In this document: piece by piece, positions 56,957 through 64,000 of the stretch | Layout: each line of letters opens with the position of its first letter | How positions within the stretch are numbered: position 1 is the stretch's first letter | Origin: Allium sativum | Taxonomy: Eukaryota > Streptophyta > Magnoliopsida > Asparagales > Amaryllidaceae | NCBI GenBank assembly: GCA_030737875.1 | Contig: CM060912.1 | Location: forward strand, 126,986,493-127,050,492 | Direction of reading: 5' to 3' | DNA: 64,000 nt | Made by a program: the position numbers and the translations under genes | The notes under the pieces: model-generated | Databases searched by the model: none | What the model was told of the DNA's origin: nothing | The model's input: the letters and a program-made list of their open reading frames with translations, nothing else

Positions 56957-58388
56957 TCAAATGATAATTATGCCATAATCAAAAATGATATAACTTAAAT
57001 CCACTCACCTAATATGCTTTTCAAATCCTGAATCTGGTCCAGATATAGAATTCCATGGTTCCCCTAACTAGATTTAGAACCTAACAATCATGGATCCACA
57101 ATTCTTACTAAAAGAAAAAGGGAAGAAAGAAGAGAAAATTAAATAGACCAGATCCAAGAATTTACCTTACTTCGAATATGATTCTGAACATCTTCTTTAT
57201 TAATATTCATTCTTTTCCTCCAAATCTTTAATCAGAATTTTCCTAAACTAATTATTCTATTTTTCTAAAGATATTTGAGGAGGAAGAAGAATGTTAGAGT
57301 ATAAATGTCGTCTTAGAATATGAGATTTAGGCTAGGCTCTGCTAGCCTATTTATAGGTGTTCAGGATCTTATCGTACACGCAGCGCTGAGTCATCAACGA
57401 ACTTAGTTAAGAAAACAGTCAAGATTCATCGATTAATCTGACCGGATCTGGGGTGGATCGACTCCTTTGTCGACCCACCTATGGGTCAAGCGAGCTGTTT
57501 TGTCGCAGAAGTTTTATTTTTGAACTTGGAATTTATTTAAAAATTATATTTACATATAATCGCCTTATATGTATACAAAACTTCCAATGCCTATTTTACG
57601 CATATATGTATATGTATATACATATACATATACATATATATATATATGCACTACTTTTATTTAGATTTCAAAATTCAATCGGTGCATATGTCATAATTTA
57701 ATTCTTACTATATTTCTTTGGTAGTAGCCTTATCTTGAATATCTCTTGTGTGTGTGTGTGTATATATATATATTTCTACATATATATTTCTGCACATATA
57801 TATTCTCATATACATATATACATATATTTTTCTTAACTTCCTTGTATGTATATTTTTCCTTATATGTGCGTTTATACATATTTATCTTTAAATTATGTGT
57901 CATTTTAGCCGTTCCCTTAAAACCAAAATATGGCGCCGGCCGGGATCGAACTCTGTACCTCTTATATGAAGGCCACATGCTCTAACCAACTGGACTAGCT
58001 ACTAAGGCTTTTGTCAACAAGGCTTAAAACAATGGTGGTCATTGTTCTTTTCTTATCCCTCTTTTTCATTTAAACTATTGCATCTAACCTTATCACTTTG
58101 CATGCATATTCTTATTTCATTTTTCTTTTATTATTAATGCATAATATTTGTAAATCATTGCACGCAACATATTTACGCTACATGCAACCAAATCTTTCTT
58201 TCTTTTAACCGTATGCATTACATTTTTATTTGCATTAATCTTTTCTTCTTTTTCAATGCATGTATTTATTTCATGCAACATATATTATCTTTATTTTATT
58301 CTTCTTATATATTTATGTTTATGTGTATATATATATACACATATGCATTATTTTATTACTTTATTGTCATAAAATGTGGGGTGTTACA
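56957..58388 (-). repeat. Element C left LTR, part 3
   Basis: This is the rest of C's LTR after element A, ending GGGGTGTTACA. It holds several TA/TG-rich microsatellites (57600-57650, 57745-57850, 58310-58345) and a tRNA-like stretch at 57931-58006. The matching part of the right LTR lies beyond element E, outside the window. Confidence 0.7.
57931..58006 (-). other. tRNA-like sequence with A- and B-box motifs inside C's LTR
   Basis: On the minus strand: TAGCTAGTCCAGTTGGTTAG (A-box/D-arm pattern), AGCATGTGGCC, a possible anticodon loop TTCATAT, then GAGTTCGATCCC (B box) and a CGCCA end. The T arm and acceptor do not pair well, so it is not an intact tRNA. It resembles a tRNA-derived Pol III promoter. 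Confidence 0.5.
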
Positions 58389-58399
58389 TTCTCCTACCT
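58389..58399 (-). promoter_or_regulatory. Polypurine tract of element C
   Basis: Minus strand AGGTAGGAGAA abuts the LTR start TGTAACACCCC. GGGACGAAATTTCC lies just upstream on that strand, as in D. Confidence 0.85.
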
Positions 58400-60510
58400 A
58401 AGGAAATTTCGTCCCAGAAATTTGATAAGGGTAAAAATAGATAATCCCTCATGTATAATCCATCCATCATGTGTGCATCCAATTTTTGCAAACATTGTGT
58501 ATTTGTTCAAAGTGTAATACAACAAAATAATACATGTATGCCTAAGTGGTACCTCCTATATGTATGCAAGTTTTTCAAAAATTCTTTAAAAACAAGATGC
58601 TCACATCCTAAATATACTGGCAGTTCTACATGAATGCAATATTTGAAGATCAAAATACATTTTCATCCAAATTTTCCCACACTCTTACCGAGCAAGAGCA
58701 TAGTTCATCCTGTTTTTGCAACCAAAATCCAACTAACCAACTTTATTTTTCGAATTTTAGAAAAATCTAATTTTCTAAATTCGATTTCTTATGTTACAAA
58801 AGGTGGAAAATGGAAAATTTCACATCTTCTGTTTTTCTTTTAGTCACCTTTGTTAGTCCGTACTTGGATTTTATGAAACTATTTATAAAAATTCCCTATT
58901 TTCCTATCCAATCATAGCTCAAATAAGAAAATTTTCTTTGTTACTGATATTCTTTTTCATCTTATCTTGGAAATTTTTATTCTTATCCATCTTTTCTTAG
59001 AATTTTCCATCTTTCTTTAAATGTCATGTTTTTGCTTTACTGAATTTGTTGTTTCCTTTTTAGTTGTACCATTTCACTTTTCTTAGCTTGTTAACTTAAT
59101 CCTCTGATTCAAGTTTAATTTTAAATAAGCCTTCCAGTCCTTCAACTAAAACAGGAAAACAGATGTTATACATAGCTACTATTAAGGGACAAGAATATCT
59201 GGACTACGTCCACCTCTGAAAAATTTAAACAATAAGATGTAAATACTGACTTGCCCTCTATTGTCTAGTAGTCACCACCAGTCCTTGCTGTGTACTAACA
59301 GAAATTTTAAGCAACACCCTAGGCTTTTCAATGCTTACGCATTCTATGGGAACATACAATTATTCCAATATAATTCTCGCTATCTACTTCATAGCCTCAA
59401 TAACTTTTCCCGTATTCCCTAGGCACTAATCCTCACCTACTCCACGCTTTTTAAAACACGGTTTAGCCTTTTCATTTCACTTTTCTTTCAAAAGTTAAAA
59501 GTATCAAAACTTTATTTTCCTCACTAAAACTTACTTTTGCCAAACCATAAAACATGTCATTATATAAAAAAATGTAAATCATTTTTTTCATATCACAAAA
59601 ACTGGAGTAGATAAGGACAACTATTTCTCAATCGGGTTTATAACTTGTTCTTACCTATAAGGCCGGTTCAGTTTCTTACTATAAGGTGGAAACATCTAAT
59701 CCATTCTTAATTTCTACAACTTATTTTTTCCACCTAACAAAATTTTCTCCTTTGAAACAATTTATCAAAATAATGATTGTCAAAAGAATAGAAGTTTCAA
59801 AATTTTCTTTACTGAAAATTTAAATAAAATGTAATATTTTCTAAGTTTTGCTTTATAATCCATTAATATAACAAGAAAACTAGCAAGCTATACATGCTCT
59901 ATAATATGCACCTTTTACTAAGAGAATATTACTTTAGAAAAAAAATTCACAAGAAATCATTGTTTCCAAAATATACCCCATTTTACTTTAAAACTCAATA
60001 TGTGTACTTTACATATTTTAAAACTATAACTTTTAAGATTAAAACTTGAAAACACCAAAAACCATCTTCAAAAGCTTTTATAATTTCAAGTTCTTAAAAA
60101 TTAACAATGGGGTTAGTCTCAAAGCAGGTTTCCAATTTTCCTAGGCTTTCCTAGACACTCCTACAAATTCAATTCTCTCAAACATATATATTCCTAATCC
60201 ATTTTTCTCTTTTTAACCTTTTCCAGTTTATAAGGTTTTACTACCAAACCCACTAATATGTAATATTAACATATGGGATCCACCTTTCTCTATTTCCAAC
60301 ATATTGTATACTTCCCACCCAAATTACCTAAGGGTCTCAAATTTTCATATTCATTCATTTAGTGTACAAAACAGACATCCCAATTCTTACCATATTATAC
60401 TCTTTCTATTTAGTAGGTTCCTTTATGGATCTAGTTATATATATAATATTTATATTTTTTTAAAATACAAATACATTCACTCATTATCTATACAGGAATC
60501 CTAAACCTAG
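58400..60510 (-). other. Element C interior, non-coding
   Basis: About 2.1 kb of AT-rich sequence between purine tract and primer site. Frames of 60-85 aa occur on the plus strand only, opposite to the element's direction, and show no motif. I see no protein domain. Confidence 0.6.
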
Positions 60511-60522
60511 GCTCTGATACCA
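60511..60522 (-). promoter_or_regulatory. Primer binding site of element C (initiator tRNA-Met)
   Basis: GCTCTGATACCA is the reverse complement of TGGTATCAGAGC and lies 2 nt from the LTR at 60525. It fixes C's orientation as minus. Confidence 0.95.
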
Positions 60523-60524
60523 GA

Positions 60525-62849
60525 TGTAACAACCCGAATTCCGATAGACCGGTTTTTTTTCAAAATTCCAGTCTATTGAAACTCGTGTTGGTTTGCTCTG
60601 GTATCCTGCAGAAAAGAAAGAGAAATAGAATATATCAGATCTCAGAAAAACATCTCACAGCGAAATGGACAAAATATAATTTAATCAAAATATAGCCTTA
60701 CCATAGTAATAATACTTCCTAACCAGTATCCAAAGCTATCATATCTCTACTACAAATCTTACCTATGAGTATGTTATGAGGAGGGGGTCATAACACAAGT
60801 TCCAGTGACTATATTTAAACTACCCATTCTAGATAATCCTACATATACCGTTCAGTTACATTTTCTTGTTTATTAGGTTACTTAGGTTAACAACACTCAA
60901 GACTTACATACACGTTGTACCCATCTATTTTCCAATGGATTAACCTAATACAGTATATATGTACCTACCCCAAATATTGAGGTACACCCCATAGTCTCGC
61001 ACGGTCTCCATCGCAGTGTCATAGAAATGTACGCAGTCCCTCATTCTATGCCAGAGTGATGTACGGATCTCTATATAACAACGTTAATTTCCACATATAT
61101 CTGCCATTACTATGCTACGTAAGCGTACGTACTACCACCTTTGATCGAATCAGGTTCCATCACAGAGTAATGACCTCGAGTCTACGATAGACCATCCAGA
61201 GCAAACATGCATGTATATAGACTTTCTCACGTACGTATCATCTATTGTACTCGATTCCTTATCCGCACATAACCTCTACTGTGTACTGAGTCCCGTGGCA
61301 AGGTTGTTCAAGTAACACGGAACTCGGTCGAGAGCTTTTCATATATATGTTTAAACAGATGCTAAGGTCTGCATTTTCAGTGGCTATTGTCCGACCTGAC
61401 CCCTCCCTCAACTAGTGAAAGGCGAACAAGATTGAGAACTAGCGATCTATCCCAAAAGCAACCTACAAACAACAAATCCTAATTGGCCAATTCCTCACCC
61501 ATAGCCTTGATAGCAAAAGGTCTATGGTCTTTTGGTTTAGTTCTTTGCCTTTCCTCATCGTGAGCTAACTGTCGATGGTAACATACCCGACGACTTGCTA
61601 TCACCTAGGTTAGACCTGTCGGTTATTCAAGACCGGTCGTAGCCTAGCCTAGTCACAAGGCTCCACGGATCATCGAATCACCTAAGCCACCCTACAGTCT
61701 TTTGATTGCCCACTATCAGGGCAATTAAGGCATAATTACCGGCAGAAATGCGTAGACCTACCTTCTGTGAGCACAGAAGAATGCTGTCACCGCACAGAGG
61801 GCTACCAGGAGTACCCTCCACGTCCCAGGAAGCTGCGTGCTTGCCCTTCTAGTCCTCCGGAGCTAGCAAAATATCAACAAGAAAAACAGGCAGAATAATC
61901 AGATCGACGTGCGCTCCCCTTGTGTCTTATGACACCACGATGATCTACCCCGTCGTGTTATTCATCCTCAAATGTACGGACTGGTCTAAGCACCTCATTT
62001 TGATGTGTTATTAGACGCTATGACTAAACATTTGATTATGTGTTTGCTCTACCTCATTAGTTTCCAGTTAACTTGGTTATTTCCAATTATATTAACTTAC
62101 TATTCAAGTTGCCAAGTTCTTTCCGAGCCCCTTATAACTTTAAGGAATGGAGCCCTCTTGCTTATTAATTTTTTATTACAAAATTTAACCCTTTTACGTT
62201 CATTAATAAGCCCATAACATGTTACTCTCTAGATTATAATCCAAGGTTTGAAATCTACAATATCTTTATATTATTCATTGTCCAGTTCCATATTTACAAT
62301 AACATGTTCAACTTAATATGTAATTAAGGATATCTCAATTCACATGTTTTCCATTTAACTTGTCACTTATTATTTATGATTAAATATAACTTATTTCATT
62401 TCATAAGTTTTCCTCGTTCTTTCTTATTTAATCATAATTCCATCTTATATTGTCACTACAACTTGTTGTTGTTTACTTATTAACTTAGTTCTCTTAACTA
62501 AGGTTTACTGATAAGTTTCCTTTCCATTAATATAATTTATGTTGCCCTTATCTGTAGATTTCAGATTCTTGTTCTTACAGATAACTTAATTTACAATTTA
62601 AGTACAAATTATCTCATTACATAAGTTATTCCATTTTCTTTATCGTTTATTATAACCTAAGTTTTAATTTCCACTTGTCCCTATGGCAAGTCTGCCTAAT
62701 ATATAACATTCTCATTAATGTATTTATTTATAATAGGTTATTATCATTCTCATTCATTCCAATCCTTTTACTATTGTAACTTTCATTCAATTCCATTCAT
62801 TTCCATTAATTACAATTAATGCCATTTATTTCTATCCTTTTATATATAT
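60525..62849 (-). repeat. Element C right LTR (5' LTR of the minus-strand element), truncated by E
   Basis: Collinear with 9592-11930, with about a tenth of positions differing by eye. It stops after CTATCCTTTTATATATAT where element E begins. A TTGCCC...GGGCAA hairpin near 61707 is not conserved in the left copy. Confidence 0.8.
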
Positions 62850-64000
62850 TGTAACACCCCGCCTCCGCTAGGGTCACTCGCAAAGGAATGCACTAGCTTT
62901 AGAGGGGCATTATTGGTAAACATGCACAGAAATATCACAAGACAGAACATATAAAATAGCGGAAGTAAAATCAAACTTTCATAACATGAATAAATAAGGT
63001 CTAAAGCCTTTTACATCAGAGTACAACAAAACCTGTCTTGCAATAGTAAAGAAGCATAAAGACTTTTTAATAAATTATTCCCCAAGTAAAAACAGTAAAG
63101 TAGCCATAGCCAAGAGAAGTCCAAGCCATCCATGATGACCTTCAAGCAGAAGAAGTCCGAACTAAACTGCATTGTTTCCTCCCTGTAACCTGGGGGGGGG
63201 GAACGGAAGAAAAGAGGCGAAACAAAACGGGTCAGTCAAAAAGACTGAGTAAGTCCTATCTACTTCCAGTATAAAAACAGGTAAAGGTAACATGACATGC
63301 ATAAACTGAAAGTAAACATAAGGATAACTACAAGATAGATAAACTAAACCGGGCTAGCCGGTTTAACTACTGTGGCAAGGTAAACTAAGGTATCATGATA
63401 AACTACGGTGTTATGATAAGTCAAGGTATCACATCGTCAGATTTCTATCGAGTACATTATCCCAAGGTATCTGCCCCGTCTATCATCCCACGGTATCTAT
63501 TATGTATTTTAGTTCTAACATGTATATTTGCTCTGCACCCTCCGTACTAGTATCCCAGCCTTGTTATGTGTTAACCATGAATGTCCCTTACTCAAAGTCG
63601 TGTAATGGTCCATGTCAACCTAATATATCGCATATATAGGTTACTCAAATCATATGTTTCTTTCCATGTATATAAGTTCAGTCCTTTGCCGTACCTCGTA
63701 CGGGCTTCCTCATGTCGTATTATCCTAGAAATCGTTTGGACTGTCACCCTTGTTATAGCTAGGCTCTTCCATATGAATCATCGTTTGAACTACTAGGACT
63801 TACGCCACCTAGCACCACTAGGGATTACGCTTACCTATTGCACGCTTTCGTATTTTTGTTTGGGTTAAACCACCTAGGCCACTAGGGATTACGCTAACCC
63901 TCAACCGCGCCCTTTTTCCCACGCAATCACCGTGAATCGTTTTTCTATAACTGTATGCACATGTATCACATCATGCCATCCGAGTCCTGTCACAGGGCAA
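62850..64000 (-). mobile_element. Element E: minus-strand LTR, partial
   Basis: This starts TGTAACACCCCGCCTCCGCT. Its first ~400 nt look like the reverse complement of D's LTR end: AGCGGAAGTAAAA and GGGTCAGTC...GACTGAGTAAGTCC correspond to D's TTTTACTTCCGCT and GACTCGCTCAGAC...CTGACCC. It is thus a diverged relative lying on the minus strand. It runs off the window, so neither its full length nor its TSD can be read. It contains a poly-G run at 63191-63200. Confidence 0.65.
63800..63900. repeat. Duplicated hairpin-like block in element E
   Basis: Two copies share CCACCTAG..CCACTAGGGATTACGCT (63800-63835 and 63868-63898). The second is flanked by GGGTTA and TAACCC, which can pair; the first by TAGG and CCTA. 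CCTAG/CTAGG inside can also pair. Confidence 0.5.

Larger units (their letters stand above)
9592..62849 (-). mobile_element. Element C: minus-strand non-autonomous LTR retrotransposon (Ty3/gypsy-like), interrupted
   Basis: On the plus strand both LTRs start TGTAACA(T/A)CCCGAATTCC (9592 and 60525), and the left one ends GTGGGGTGTTACA at 58388. The interior (58389-60524) begins with a reversed purine tract and ends with the reverse of TGGTATCAGAGC, so the element runs right to left. Removing elements F and A gives a left LTR of about 4.5 kb. The right LTR is cut by element E at 62850, so C's right end is not in the window. LTR copies differ by roughly a tenth by eye, so C is older than B and D. 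No reverse transcriptase or integrase frame is present. The base run before C is TGGGA, inside an array unit. Confidence 0.8.

Overview
This window reads as intergenic DNA from a flowering plant, probably a eudicot. The evidence is a plant-type tRNA-Pro(UGG), Ty3/gypsy elements primed by initiator-tRNA-Met or tRNA-Asp, a CACTA transposon beginning CACTACAAGAAAA, and AT-rich introns with plant-like splice sites. I see no intact host protein gene. The only long intact reading frame is a retrotransposon gag-pol. Almost all of the window can be assigned to a stack of insertions, most of whose edges are fixed by target-site duplications (TSDs). || Layout. Bases 1-9591 are a tandem array of units of about 1.6 kb, with occasional extra units of about 0.49 kb. 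Each carries a tRNA-Pro(UGG) copy, and each long unit also holds two decayed tRNA-Pro relatives. A minus-strand LTR retrotransposon (element C, left LTR from 9592) sits in the last visible array unit. C's left LTR is broken by element F (12131-18117, TSD gtccc) and by element A (18651-56956, tRNA-Asp-type primer site, TSD tcaaa). A is broken by element B (24028-53555, TSD acaac). B's 5' LTR is broken by a CACTA transposon (25278-43698, TSD tcg). The CACTA element is broken by element D (28324-40645, TSD ggagt). After A, C's left LTR resumes (56957-58388), followed by its interior (58389-60524) and right LTR (60525 on). The right LTR is cut at 62850 by a further minus-strand LTR (element E) that runs off the window. 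The nesting is therefore array > C > A > B > CACTA > D. || How the parts relate. D is the only element with a complete coding set: a 1475-aa Gag-protease-RT-RNaseH-integrase polyprotein of the Ty3/gypsy chromovirus (Tekay/Del-like) type. Its two LTRs are nearly identical. B and C have no recognisable protein domain but share D's 12-nt primer site, and B, C and D share a TGTARYRACCC-like LTR start and a purine-rich tract preceded by GGACGAAA. They look like non-autonomous relatives that a D-like element could mobilise. A is a separate, tRNA-Asp-primed non-autonomous element with a decayed Asn-rich frame. The CACTA element carries no visible transposase but holds pieces that look like captured host genes: a CPN20-like transit-peptide exon, LRR receptor-kinase exons, and possibly a DEAH-helicase exon. 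|| The observations most worth following up are: (1) a duplicated, compensatorily covarying triple-stem structure in D's LTR; (2) the tRNA-Pro array with its 43-nt mini-tRNA relatives; (3) the gene-capturing CACTA element; (4) a 709-bp duplication present only at D's 5' LTR.
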